DNA from: CBFGTA01 sp965651595
GTDB lineage: Bacteria > Actinomycetota > Actinomycetes > S36-B12 > UBA10799
DNA length: 19,867 bases
Direction: 5' to 3'
NCBI GenBank assembly: GCA_965651595.1
Contig: CBFGTA010000032.1
Location: forward strand, 1 to 19,867
The position numbers and the translations under genes are program-made. The notes below the pieces were generated by a model that did no database searches, had not been told where the DNA came from, and worked only from the letters and a program-made list of their open reading frames with translations. Within the stretch, counting starts at the first letter, position 1. Each line of letters opens with the position of its first letter. This document shows, piece by piece, positions 1 through 7,892 of the stretch.

Positions 1-166
1 GGGTGGGTTTCTTGAACTCGACCAGGACGCGCCCGTCGGAGTCGCACACCCCGACAGCGATCTTGGTGCCGCCAATGTCCACCCCGATTGCCGATCCGGC
101 CGGGAACTGCTTGATCTTCGAGTGCTGAGGTTCGTCGTCGGTTCGGTGGGTGCGAGCAGGCGCCAT
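1..166 (-). CDS. ROK-family sugar kinase (glucokinase-like), N-terminal fragment
   Basis: The first 55 codons of a gene that runs off the left edge of the window. After a hydrophilic leader of about 26 residues comes IGVDIGGTKIAVGV, the N-terminal phosphate-binding (DxGGTK) signature of ROK and glucokinase proteins, followed by the usual CDSDGRVL strand. ROK kinases phosphorylate hexoses with ATP in the cytoplasm; some relatives are repressors, but those carry an N-terminal winged helix that is absent here. The ATG at 166 is preceded by GGCAGGA at a plausible spacing, which supports this start. The substrate cannot be judged because the sugar-binding part lies outside the window. The family call is firm; glucokinase itself is an inference. 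Confidence 0.9.
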   Translation of the reverse strand, partial: MAPARTHRTDDEPQHSKIKQFPAGSAIGVDIGGTKIAVGVCDSDGRVLVEFKKPT

Positions 167-240
167 GTTGTCATCCTGCCCCGGTCGGTGCGGGTTTTCC
201 TGCTGACGACCGTGTTGACGACTCAACGCCTTCACCTGTT

Positions 241-279
241 CACGCAGGCGACACCCAAGCAGGTGACGCCACCAGCGTG
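241..279 (-). terminator. Hairpin after the DUF2127 gene, terminator-like
   Basis: An inverted repeat lies 12 bases past the stop of the DUF2127 gene. The inner stem pairs 247-255 with 262-270 (8 of 9 pairs, loop of 6). An outer stem pairs 241-245 with 275-279. No U-tract follows on the minus strand, so it may be a weak or U-less terminator, or only a 3'-end stabilising structure. Confidence 0.45.
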
Positions 280-291
280 TCCCCGGGGCAA

Positions 292-1185
292 CTAGGGGGC
301 GACTTGGCGAGACGTGTCGGCCGACGGCCACGACTCGCGGTCAACTGTCGTCGCGACGGGAATCGAGGTGAGGATGGTATCCCAGTTGGCATCGGCAGCT
401 TCGCGGCGTTCCAACTCGGCAGTTCCACCACGCAAGCCAAACAGCCTCTTAGAAACGATCAAGTAGACGACAATTGCTACGTTGATAAGCAAAAACGCCA
501 GCCGTGGGACTGACACCTTTTCGATCAGTTCGTGAAGTTCGAGCGGAATGAATCCCGCGGTTGCCACGACGGTGAGGTACTCAGCCCACCGTTTGCCGCG
601 CCACAAGAACACTGCCTCGAGGCCCTCAATGACAATGTAGGCCGCGAGCAACAGCAGAATCGGGGCTACCCGTTCTGGCGTGAGTGCTTCGAGTTTGGCC
701 AGGCCCTCCAGCAGCAGTGACTGACCAGCTCTGGTTTCTCCCAGCACGTTCGCGTTGGCTGTCAGTAACTCACGCGCCTCGTCCCTGATCCCGGGAAGGC
801 CGAACTCGACCAGGATAATCAGGGCGAAAAGTGCGCCGAAGACGATCACATGCGCACCGCGTTCGATAGCGATTAGTCGCGTGATGGCTTGGTTGCGCAG
901 CGCCAGACCCCGCCGCGGCCGTGCCAGTTCGCCCACCTGCGTCGGCAACGAGTCAGCTCTCGGTTCGGCCGGACGGACAACCACAATCCAGGCGTCGCAA
1001 CGCAGGCACCGACACCAACGCAACTCCCGATCATCCTCGGCCGCATCCGGGTCCGGGTTGGGTCGGTGAAATCCCAAGGTCGGTTCGTTGTCGTTGACCA
1101 CGGCGACGACTGCCGCCGGAGCGCAGTGGCCCCGTATCCCGCAGACCATGGTGTCCAGGTTCCAACGTTTGGGAATCAGGTTCAC
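292..1185 (-). CDS. DUF2127 family integral membrane protein with N-terminal Cys motif
   Basis: A 297-residue membrane protein. The C-terminal part (about residues 105-250) matches the DUF2127 pattern: a hydrophobic segment near 113-130, a helix around 172-190 followed by RGKRWAEYLTVVATAG and the strongly typical IPLELHELIEK, then a last helix near 225-245 (LLINVAIVVYLIVSKRLF). The N-terminal 65 residues are hydrophilic and hold C15, H20, C21, C58, C60 and C63 (CRCLRC), an arrangement common in actinobacterial members and suggestive of a metal-binding ribbon. The biochemical function of DUF2127 is unknown. GTG at 1185 is preceded by GGCAGGAC at good spacing, supporting this start. The MFS gene ends 42 bases upstream on the same strand, so co-transcription is possible. 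The tail after the last helix is hydrophilic. Confidence 0.85.
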   Translation of the reverse strand: MNLIPKRWNLDTMVCGIRGHCAPAAVVAVVNDNEPTLGFHRPNPDPDAAEDDRELRWCRCLRCDAWIVVVRPAEPRADSLPTQVGELARPRRGLALRNQAITRLIAIERGAHVIVFGALFALIILVEFGLPGIRDEARELLTANANVLGETRAGQSLLLEGLAKLEALTPERVAPILLLLAAYIVIEGLEAVFLWRGKRWAEYLTVVATAGFIPLELHELIEKVSVPRLAFLLINVAIVVYLIVSKRLFGLRGGTAELERREAADANWDTILTSIPVATTVDRESWPSADTSRQVAP

Positions 1186-1227
1186 GTGCCGTCCTGCCCG
1201 CTGTGACGACTGACGATCGACATCATG

Positions 1228-2628
1228 TCAGTGTACGCGGTTGGCGGGCGCCTCGTCCTCGGTCACACGGGTCTCGGGCATGCGCAGACTCAACCAGAGC
1301 GACCAGGCAGCGATCGCCACCCCGGTTCCGAACGCCCAGTGGTATCCGGCTGAATCGGCGATAGCCCCGGCCACCAACGGGCCGATGATAGCGCCGACGT
1401 CAGAAATCATCTGGAAACCGGCAACCACTGAACCGCCTCGCTGGCCCGACATCACGTCACCCACTACTGCCGCAGGAGCTGAACCCAAGAAGGCGCCCCC
1501 GAAACCGAGGACGGCCATGGAAGTGAAGAACAAGATGTCTTCACTCGCTGCAGCCAGGACGACCATCCCCAGAGCGGTCAAAGTGGTTCCAGCGATCATT
1601 GCTGGCCGTCGCCCGTACATGTCGGCAAGTCGGCCTGCTGGCCACAGTGCGGCCGCTTGGCACACTGCCGAGACCAGCAGAGCCACGGCCGCCGCTTGCG
1701 GGCTTCTACCGAGGACGACCACAACGAATAGGGGCACCAGAGATGACCGAAGCCCGAAGGTGATCCACCCGTTGCTGAGATTGGCAATCAGTGCCGCCAG
1801 GTAGGCTCGGCTCCGCAGGGCGGCCCTGAACGTGGCTGGCCGGTCACGCCGAACTGTGGGAGTGCCATCGTCGCTGGCGGGATCTAGTGCACTGTCAGTT
1901 GCGTCATCACGTGGGTTGCCACTAGCCCTGTCTGGTTCAGTGTGTGGGACGAAGTCGCCGACTGATGGCGGTGGTTCTGCGAGAACCGGTGGTGAGGTGT
2001 CTGCGACTGGATCCGGCCTTTTGAGAAAGACCACAGTGACGAGGGTTGCGGCCAGCAACGTCACCGCATAGAAGAAGAATGGCGCTCTGATCGAAATTGC
2101 CACCACGATGCCCCCGACAGCGGGCCCAGCAATCCCTCCGATCAAGAATCCGGCCTGGAAGGCGCCAGCAGACCGACCACGCTGGTGAGCAGGAGCCACC
2201 CGCAGCAGCAGCGCCATAGCCGCCACGGTGAACATGGCCGATCCGATTCCGCCTGCCCCACGCAAGAGGAGCAACTGGACGTAGCTCTGACTCAGGCCCG
2301 CGAGACCCGAGGAGACAGCAACAATCAGCAGCCCGGCCGCGAGCACCGAGCGTTCCCCGAGCCGGTTCACCAAAGCCCCGGCTGGCGGCGCGCCTACTAG
2401 TCGCATGAGTGCGAACACGCTGACGACAGCGACAGCCATGAAGGTGGTGACGCCGAAAGATTGGGCGAACACGGGCAGGGTGGGGATCACGATTCCGAAG
2501 CCGAGAGCGACAAAGAACGCGATGACAGTGAGCACGTAGACATCGCGCGGTAGGTCGGGCAGCTTCAGTCGCACCCCCACATTCGACCACGGCCGGGTCA
2601 GACGGAGTGAGCCGGTATCCCGGCGCAA
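1228..2628 (-). CDS. Major facilitator superfamily transporter (drug-exporter-like)
   Basis: A 12-helix MFS transporter. In the coordinates of the longest frame, motif A is GALVNRLGERS (84-94) after helix 2, with its second-half copy GRLADMYGRRP (332-342). The helix-5 motif C region (about 155-173) is Gly/Pro-rich as in proton-coupled antiporters. The loop between helices 6 and 7 (about 204-265) is long, acidic and Pro-rich and lacks conserved features. Such proteins expel small molecules or take up metabolites using the proton gradient; the substrate is unknown. The longest frame starts at a TTG (2628) without a visible ribosome site. Starts at GTG 2580 or GTG 2574 (just before RLKLPDLPRDVYVL, where the conserved part begins) are at least as likely. 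It is divergent from msrA; the DUF2127 gene follows on the same strand. Confidence 0.88.
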   Translation of the reverse strand: MRRDTGSLRLTRPWSNVGVRLKLPDLPRDVYVLTVIAFFVALGFGIVIPTLPVFAQSFGVTTFMAVAVVSVFALMRLVGAPPAGALVNRLGERSVLAAGLLIVAVSSGLAGLSQSYVQLLLLRGAGGIGSAMFTVAAMALLLRVAPAHQRGRSAGAFQAGFLIGGIAGPAVGGIVVAISIRAPFFFYAVTLLAATLVTVVFLKRPDPVADTSPPVLAEPPPSVGDFVPHTEPDRASGNPRDDATDSALDPASDDGTPTVRRDRPATFRAALRSRAYLAALIANLSNGWITFGLRSSLVPLFVVVVLGRSPQAAAVALLVSAVCQAAALWPAGRLADMYGRRPAMIAGTTLTALGMVVLAAASEDILFFTSMAVLGFGGAFLGSAPAAVVGDVMSGQRGGSVVAGFQMISDVGAIIGPLVAGAIADSAGYHWAFGTGVAIAAWSLWLSLRMPETRVTEDEAPANRVH

Positions 2629-2685
2629 TGGGAGCGTCGGGAAAACGTGTTTGCCAGCAATGCTCCCTACAGGCGACTATGGACC

Positions 2686-3258
2686 ATGTCTTGGTTCAGT
2701 GGCCCCCGCACCGCGCGACTCGTGACTGCTCGGGACGCCCTTCCCGGAAGCCCCCAGCCGCGCTACCACGTTGCCGATCGACACGCGGTTCTCGGGACAT
2801 CGTTGAGCGGACCGTGGCCTGCTGGCTTCGATGTTCTGTATCTGGGGATGGGTTGCTTCTGGGGCGCAGAAAGGCGCATGTGGAGCCTGTCCGGCGTGCA
2901 CAGCACCGCTGTGGGTTACCAGGGCGGCTGGACACCCCATCCCACTTATCGCGAAGTGTGTACGGGTCAGACTGCCCACGCTGAGACCGTCCGGGTCGTC
3001 TACGACTCGAACCACGTCACGACTGAACGCATTCTGGCTGAGTTTTGGGAAAACCACGACCCGACTCAGGGCTACCGTCAAGGCAACGATGTTGGTACCC
3101 AGTACCGATCCGTCATTCTGTGGACGCACCCTGAACAAGAAGTGTCAGCCACCGACTCGCGCGACCGCTACTCCCAAGCCCTCACCTCGCACGGACTAGG
3201 CCCGATCACAACTGAGATCGCGCCCGCATCCGAGTGGCCGTTCTATCTGGCCGAGTAG
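2686..3258 (+). CDS. msrA: Peptide methionine sulfoxide reductase MsrA, cut short by an in-frame TAG
   Basis: MsrA reduces (S)-methionine sulfoxide in proteins and free amino acid. The catalytic motif GCFWGAE is at residues 56-62 with nucleophile C57. Further family signatures are VGYQGGWTPHPTYREVCTG, FWENHDPTQGYRQGNDVGTQYRS and GPITTEIAPA. The frame is open from GTG 2647, but ATG 2686 (MSWFSG) matches the usual actinobacterial N terminus and is chosen here. The protein ends at LAE, exactly where homologues continue with a conserved tail. In the same frame, 3259-3339 encodes that tail, including the motif HQQYLHKNPHGYDCHASTG. The 190-residue product therefore keeps the catalytic Cys but loses the C-terminal (resolving) Cys region. 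It may be a recent nonsense mutation, a sequence error, or a readthrough site. The family call is certain; activity of the truncated form is doubtful. Confidence 0.93.
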   Translation: MSWFSGPRTARLVTARDALPGSPQPRYHVADRHAVLGTSLSGPWPAGFDVLYLGMGCFWGAERRMWSLSGVHSTAVGYQGGWTPHPTYREVCTGQTAHAETVRVVYDSNHVTTERILAEFWENHDPTQGYRQGNDVGTQYRSVILWTHPEQEVSATDSRDRYSQALTSHGLGPITTEIAPASEWPFYLAE

Positions 3259-3339
3259 AATCATCAGCAGTACCTCCACAAGAATCCCCACGGCTATGAC
3301 TGCCACGCCTCGACCGGAATCGCCCTACCTGCTCACTAG
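3259..3339 (+). other. In-frame continuation of msrA beyond the TAG
   Basis: Without any frame change, 26 codons after the TAG at 3256-3258 read as the normal MsrA C terminus: N-HQQYLHKNPHGYDCHASTG-IALPAH, then a second TAG at 3337-3339. E. coli MsrA has the corresponding HQQYLHKNPYGYC. The only Cys of the tail falls at codon 206 when counted from ATG 2686. Only one codon, at the position normally holding Asp or Glu, is anomalous, so the segment has not visibly decayed. Confidence 0.85.
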
Positions 3340-3409
3340 TTTCTGATTCCCACCTGCGGTTCCAACTCGTCGACGTGCAGTTGGGACAGACTCGTGGTGC
3401 ACTTGAACG

Positions 3410-3730
3410 GTGGAACACGGCAACTGGAAGAGCATGTATGAGGCTGCTTGTGCAGGTGACGTTGACCTCGTCAAGCACTACATCGCCGCCGGGGTGGACG
3501 TGAACTTCATCCACCCTGAAGTCATGTCGACAGCCCTCGTGTCCGCCATTGTGGCCGGCCGCGAGGACGTCGCCCTGTTGCTGCTTGAAGCTGGTGCGGA
3601 TCCCAAGGCGCACAGCCCCTGGGAAGACACAACGCCGTTGCCTGCTGCCGAGTCTGCGGGGCTAGTCTCGGTAGTCGAGTGGATCCTCGAGCATGGCGAT
3701 TTACAGACAAGACACTCCGCGGGCGAATAG
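3410..3730 (+). CDS. Small ankyrin-repeat protein
   Basis: A 106-residue protein made of about three ankyrin units and little else. The helix-turn-helix pattern is visible in YEAACAGDVDLVKHYIAAGVD (one residue shortened here: EAACAGDVDLVKHYIAAGVD), in LVSAIVAGREDVALLLLEAG-ADP, and in PLPAAESAGLVSVVEWILEHG. Ankyrin repeats are protein-binding scaffolds; the partner is unknown. There is no signal peptide or membrane helix, so it is probably cytoplasmic. GTG 3410 gives MEHGNWKSMYE; ATG 3434 with GGAAG just upstream is an alternative. It lies 70 bases after the frame of msrA ends and may be co-transcribed with it. It is convergent with the sulfotransferase gene. Confidence 0.82.
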   Translation: MEHGNWKSMYEAACAGDVDLVKHYIAAGVDVNFIHPEVMSTALVSAIVAGREDVALLLLEAGADPKAHSPWEDTTPLPAAESAGLVSVVEWILEHGDLQTRHSAGE

Positions 3731-3794
3731 TGAGGTCACGACGGGGTTGCCAGTGCTGACGCGATCCGCGCGAAAACTACGTACCAGGTGACGC

Positions 3795-4757
3795 CTACTC
3801 GAGTGAATCGGATGCTGTTGGCACTGTCACGCCCTTCGACTGCAGCTGCGCCACCATGTTGAGGTAAGTGCTCGTCACCCGCGCAGCCTGCTGCGCAGAC
3901 ATGCGAGCAGACCACCGGCCCATATGAGCCTCGTCGGCGTTCATGCGCCGCCGGAAGAAGCGCCGCATTCGCGGGTCGTCGTCGACCTCCAAAAACTCCA
4001 ATATCCGTTCATACTCCTGCTTCCGGTTGGTCCTTACCAACTGGGCGAGGTCAACGGTTATCACTTGCCCAGCAGGTAGGGCTCCCAGCACGGCGTGACC
4101 CTCACGCATCCGACGAAACCACAATCGCAGGGCCTCATCGAAATCGTTACTACCCCATGGGCGGGCGACGAGCGATGACGCCACGTCACGCCCGTCTCGA
4201 ATCATGTTAATCATCTGGAGGTCGGGAAATACTCGAATGAGGCGATCGGCGCGTACAACATTTCGAGGCGTGGTATCAACCCATCGCTGCTTGCCGCGGG
4301 CCACTGCCGACGGATCAAGGAGGTCTGACGCGAGTTGGCGAGCCGCCACAATCGAATCTCGGCGATAGTTGGCACGAAAAGCGCTGAGCGCTTCCTCAAG
4401 TTGTTCGGGTTCGACGCTCTGGAACAGCCCGCGCTGCTCGCCGTCCTTCCACCAGGGCCGAGACCACCAGAAGGTACGCATACGGTCGCAGAAATGATCA
4501 ACTCGATTCCATTTCCGGTGCCTAACGACGAGATCAATCTGGGACGCCCACCAGGCTTGATCGCGTCGAGAATTCGCCACATCGCATAGGCCGCCAGCAT
4601 CGGTGAGGAACCACATTTCAGCGGGGATCGTGCAAGCAATCTCGGGATGGCGGTTGAGCAAACCACGCCCAACCACTGTCGTTCCACTGCGCGACATGCC
4701 TCCGACGAAGATGGGACGATTGAGCAACCTCACAACCCTCCTCGCAAGACCAGCCAT
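3795..4757 (-). CDS. Sulfotransferase family protein (PAPS-dependent)
   Basis: A 320-residue cytoplasmic-type sulfotransferase. The 5'-phosphosulfate-binding loop is GGMSRSGTT (19-27), right after the first strand. The central signature WVDTTPRNV is at 160-168, and the 3'-phosphate-binding motif IRDGRDVASS at 187-196. These are the marks of bacterial sulfotransferase families (Sulfotransfer_1/3 type) that move sulfate from PAPS to sugars, lipids or small molecules; the acceptor cannot be predicted. A basic, Arg-rich stretch (FFRRRM) lies in the C-terminal third. The ATG at 4757 is followed at once by a basic segment and the first strand, with only a distant AGGG upstream. The methyltransferase gene ends 111 bases upstream on the same strand, with an inverted repeat between them, so it may be a separate transcription unit. 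Confidence 0.87.
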   Translation of the reverse strand: MAGLARRVVRLLNRPIFVGGMSRSGTTVVGRGLLNRHPEIACTIPAEMWFLTDAGGLCDVANSRRDQAWWASQIDLVVRHRKWNRVDHFCDRMRTFWWSRPWWKDGEQRGLFQSVEPEQLEEALSAFRANYRRDSIVAARQLASDLLDPSAVARGKQRWVDTTPRNVVRADRLIRVFPDLQMINMIRDGRDVASSLVARPWGSNDFDEALRLWFRRMREGHAVLGALPAGQVITVDLAQLVRTNRKQEYERILEFLEVDDDPRMRRFFRRRMNADEAHMGRWSARMSAQQAARVTSTYLNMVAQLQSKGVTVPTASDSLE

Positions 4758-4774
4758 GTTTCGAGCACGGTCAC

Positions 4775-4802
4775 CCTATCGTGACAAACGCTCCCCGATA
4801 GG
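4775..4802. repeat. Perfect 7-bp inverted repeat upstream of the sulfotransferase gene
   Basis: CCTATCG (4775-4781) and CGATAGG (4796-4802) are exact complements around a 14-base loop. It sits 18 bases upstream of the sulfotransferase ATG and 66 bases past the methyltransferase stop. It could be an operator, a translation-blocking hairpin, or the end structure of the upstream five-gene transcript. There is no U-tract on the minus strand. Confidence 0.45.
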
Positions 4803-4868
4803 CCAGCCCGGATCGTCTCCATTGACGCACCACCCGACGAACCACCTATGGGCAGGGATTCGCCTGCG

Positions 4869-5558
4869 TCAGAGGACATCAAAAGAGTCGGCAGTCTCGC
4901 TGTCGCGAACCGATCCCCGGGCGGACAGTCGCCGACCCACAAACCAGCGGAATGACTGCGTCGCACCGGCAGGCGTTTGGTGATCGTTCAGGAACGTGTC
5001 TCTCAGCTCAAAGTCATGTCCGAAGATCCGACCTATGTCATCGGAGCCATATCGTTGAACTGTGAGTCCCGAACACCGGGTGGGACCGGACTCAGAAAAC
5101 ACACCAATCACTACGAATGAACCGGGCCGGGTCAGACGCAGCAGCTGGCTGCGATAGCTCGCTTGATCCTCAGTAGCGGTCATGAAATGCAAAACGGCCC
5201 GGTCGTGCCACACATCGGCTGGTCCAGCCAGCTCAAGTTCACGTAAGTCCGATTGCACCCACGTGATCGCATGACCTACCGACTTCGCCATAGTGCGTGC
5301 GCGTTCAAGAGGCGATTCGCTGATGTCGACCACAGTGACGCGGTACTGGCCCTGGTGTGCTAGCTGCTGAGCGAGTGGGGACGAACCTCCGCCAATATCA
5401 ACGACTTCAATCGGTGTGTCCTCCGAAGTCGCCTCACCCCACAGCGGCTCAAGCGACTCAATGATGCTCAGGGACGGCTGCGCCTGGTTCTGATACCAAC
5501 TGCGCGGTTGGCCACTGGGAGCGTAAATTTGCTCCCAGTGGCTCCGGGTTCCAGACAT
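4869..5558 (-). CDS. Class I SAM-dependent methyltransferase
   Basis: A 229-residue soluble Rossmann-fold methyltransferase. The N terminus HWEQIYAPSGQPRSWYQNQA followed by PSLSIIESL is a recognisable family start. Motif I is VVDIGGGSS (52-60), the ribose-contacting acid is D78 in VVDIS, the adenine-side motif is SDLREL (103-108), and WHDRAVLHFM (117-126) is the motif IV region. The family is widespread and its substrates are mostly unassigned. The ATG (5556-5558) follows the TAA of the upstream exported-protein gene with no intervening base, so translation is probably coupled and the enzyme may act with that envelope module. The C-terminal 25 residues are hydrophilic and look disordered. No signal peptide is present, so it is cytoplasmic. 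Confidence 0.88.
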   Translation of the reverse strand: MSGTRSHWEQIYAPSGQPRSWYQNQAQPSLSIIESLEPLWGEATSEDTPIEVVDIGGGSSPLAQQLAHQGQYRVTVVDISESPLERARTMAKSVGHAITWVQSDLRELELAGPADVWHDRAVLHFMTATEDQASYRSQLLRLTRPGSFVVIGVFSESGPTRCSGLTVQRYGSDDIGRIFGHDFELRDTFLNDHQTPAGATQSFRWFVGRRLSARGSVRDSETADSFDVL

Positions 5559-7892
5559 TTATGGGCGGGTACGGGTACCCAGCCAGATCGACGACCCGAG
5601 GGCGAGTAACAGCAGCAAGCCTGCGAATCCGAGGATCACAGCCTCAGAAGCTGTTGGTCCAGTTGGTGCTGCCAACGTGAAGTGGTAGGAGGCTGATGTG
5701 GTGACCTTATCCCCGGACGCCGCCCCATACGGGAATCCCTTGCCCGCTGCCCACAGAACATCAATCGCTTCGTTCATGGCAACCGTCCGGTTAGCGGCAG
5801 TCGTGAGGGAGTTCGCCAGTCCAGCGAGGCCTTCAGCTCCGTCGATGAAGTAGTCGAGTGGACCACCGGCGATAGCCATGATCAGTGCTGGCAATTCGTC
5901 GATCTTCTCATCCAACGGGCCAGCGGCTTCTGCTAAGAGGTTGACGATCTGGAACAACTCATTGATCGGTGCCTCGAGATCAGCGATGAGGCGTGCGATT
6001 CCCACGCTCAGCTCTTCACTGGCCTGCGCATCGGCGTTGGCCGAGATTTCCATCGCCTGAATGAGACCACAGTTGTTGATGTTGGCAATGGTCATCGGCG
6101 AACAGGGTCGATCAAGTGCCCGCCGAATCTGGGGCATCCGGTTGGCAATATTGTTCAAAGCCGGACCAATATCCTCAAGACCACCGCGAATCACCTTGAG
6201 AAGAGGAACCAGTTCGCCAATGTCGTTGCCAACTTGGCCAAGATTCTCGAGCAATCCGCTGAGCGATTGCTCAATTTGATTGCCACCAGCTTCGCAGGCC
6301 GCCACGTCCCACACGCCCAAGGCTTGCGCATCGAGGAGCGTCTTCAGGGTCTGGAGGTCTGTTTTTTCCTGCCCGCTCAGTGCGTCGATCGCCGCTTGCA
6401 AGGAGGTAGCAACCGCTGGGGTATAGGTGGTGTTGGTGGCGGCTGCCTTTGAGCACATGGGCGCGACCTTGCTCAGGATCTGTTGATCGATAACCTTGCC
6501 GACTGTGCATGGCCCAGGACCGCTACATACCAGTGCCGCAACTGCAGCTGGGACTTCGGTGTCAATTCCGATTTCGACGAGAGGGAGAACTGCGGCCACT
6601 GCCTCGAGCGCTGTAATCGCAGTCCCGAGTGGTTCATCGAGTCCGTTGATGGTGTTGGCGAGGTTCTGAACCAGGGCCTGATTCTGGGGGCTCACTGCGC
6701 CGTCGATGGCGCCCGCGAGCTTGGCCGTCACACCATCGATAGCGGCATTGGCGCCGAGGAACAAGGTGGCAGCCTGGGTCACGTCATTGCCGATCGCCTC
6801 GAGGAACCGATCCATGGCAGCCGGATCTAGCCGCAGGGTTGAGAGCAGACGAAGAAGTGGGTCAACATTGTTCTTGAGGAAGGTGTCGAGGTCGCCCGCG
6901 GCAGTACCCATCGCCTTTTGAACAGTGGTGAGTAGCGGGACGATTTGCCCTTCGAGTTCCCCGGTGAGCGCTTCGCCGCCGGATCCTACTGTCGATAGTG
7001 CCGAAGTGATTGCACCGTTCGAGTCGCCGGGAGTAAACGTGGCCGTCATTTGCGGGAGTTGTGCCTTGTCGGCCAAGGCTGACAGTGTCAAACTTCCGGT
7101 TTCTCCGCTCAAAGACCCACTTCCGGTCACGACCTGGGCGGGAGAAAATCCGCTATTGGCCCAAGGGGCGACGATATCGGTCCATCCGTTTCCGTAGTCG
7201 CCTTCCATCGCCACCGTGAAAGGAATCCCAACGTAGACGTCTTCGCTCGTGGGATTGCCTTCACCGTCGAGATAGGTGATCGTCTGGCGTGAGCCCGTGT
7301 GGTTGGTGAACTTCCACTCAAGATCGACTTTGCCCGTGATGCTGGTTGCTTCAGCAGCATCGACTCGTTCCCCATTCACCTTCAGGATCGTCTCGACCGT
7401 GACGGGGAGATCGCCATCAAACTGGCCAGTGGCGGCGAGGAGGTTTTGGACTCCATCGGCGTTGTTGATGTCGTAGACGATTGAGTTGTCAACCACGGTC
7501 AGCGGCCGGAACGCGGTCAGGTTCGACATGCGGTTGGGTCCCACTGGCACTGTGACGGTGCTTGTTCCGTTGCCGGACACATCGGTTGCAATCGCGAATC
7601 CGGTTGAAGCAATGTCTCCGTTCGCGTCGGCCGCGATGGATAGCGATTTGCCGACGGCCACGGTGAAGCTGTTATCTGAGTTGCTCGACGTGGCTGTAGC
7701 GGCGGCCTGTTGGGCATTTGCCGCGGCTGCGGATTCGATGCCGCTAGCCGATGCGCTCGTCGTCGCGGTCAGTGTCAGACCGGCCACGGATAGCGCCGCT
7801 ATTCCGGCCACGACCTTGACAGGTGCACTGCCCTTAGATGCGGAGGATGTCAAACGCGACATGCGTTCGCTTCCGGAGAATGACAGCTTCAT
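5559..7892 (-). CDS. Large exported C-terminally anchored protein, module copy 2
   Basis: A 777-residue protein of unknown function. It has a signal peptide (basic n-region, hydrophobic core at about 26-45, probable cleavage after SASA near 49). A beta-rich part spans about 75-285. A long, mostly helical Leu/Ala/Asp-rich region spans about 310-715 and recalls the extracellular coils of YhgE/Pip-type proteins. A single C-terminal helix (751-771) ends in RTRP, so the bulk should lie outside the membrane. Six Cys (456, 462, 480, 533, 597, 608) are all in the outer part. It is related to the protein encoded at 8544-10934: LPVTVETILKVNGERVDA and the Gly-Lys-Val-Asp to Asn-His-Thr segment (162-200) align with that protein's 128-165, and both have a PYG motif before a Thr/Tyr-rich strand near the anchor. 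Its ATG overlaps the stop of the 6-TM gene (ATGA, 7889-7892), with AGGCGG upstream. Confidence 0.85.
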   Translation of the reverse strand: MKLSFSGSERMSRLTSSASKGSAPVKVVAGIAALSVAGLTLTATTSASASGIESAAAANAQQAAATATSSNSDNSFTVAVGKSLSIAADANGDIASTGFAIATDVSGNGTSTVTVPVGPNRMSNLTAFRPLTVVDNSIVYDINNADGVQNLLAATGQFDGDLPVTVETILKVNGERVDAAEATSITGKVDLEWKFTNHTGSRQTITYLDGEGNPTSEDVYVGIPFTVAMEGDYGNGWTDIVAPWANSGFSPAQVVTGSGSLSGETGSLTLSALADKAQLPQMTATFTPGDSNGAITSALSTVGSGGEALTGELEGQIVPLLTTVQKAMGTAAGDLDTFLKNNVDPLLRLLSTLRLDPAAMDRFLEAIGNDVTQAATLFLGANAAIDGVTAKLAGAIDGAVSPQNQALVQNLANTINGLDEPLGTAITALEAVAAVLPLVEIGIDTEVPAAVAALVCSGPGPCTVGKVIDQQILSKVAPMCSKAAATNTTYTPAVATSLQAAIDALSGQEKTDLQTLKTLLDAQALGVWDVAACEAGGNQIEQSLSGLLENLGQVGNDIGELVPLLKVIRGGLEDIGPALNNIANRMPQIRRALDRPCSPMTIANINNCGLIQAMEISANADAQASEELSVGIARLIADLEAPINELFQIVNLLAEAAGPLDEKIDELPALIMAIAGGPLDYFIDGAEGLAGLANSLTTAANRTVAMNEAIDVLWAAGKGFPYGAASGDKVTTSASYHFTLAAPTGPTASEAVILGFAGLLLLLALGSSIWLGTRTRP

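Noticed and set aside
1937..2590. A minus-strand frame of 217 codons in another frame of the MFS gene.
   Set aside because: Its translation is Arg/His/Cys-rich and non-hydrophobic, typical of a shifted frame; the MFS frame carries both motif A copies.
2630..2667. GGGAGC/GCTCCC inverted repeat between the divergent MFS and msrA genes, considered as an operator.
   Set aside because: The arms are only six bases with a 26-base gap and there is no supporting second copy.
3760..3770. CGCG-ATC-CGCG hairpin between the convergent ankyrin and sulfotransferase genes, considered as a terminator.
   Set aside because: The stem is only four base pairs and no T-tract follows in either direction.
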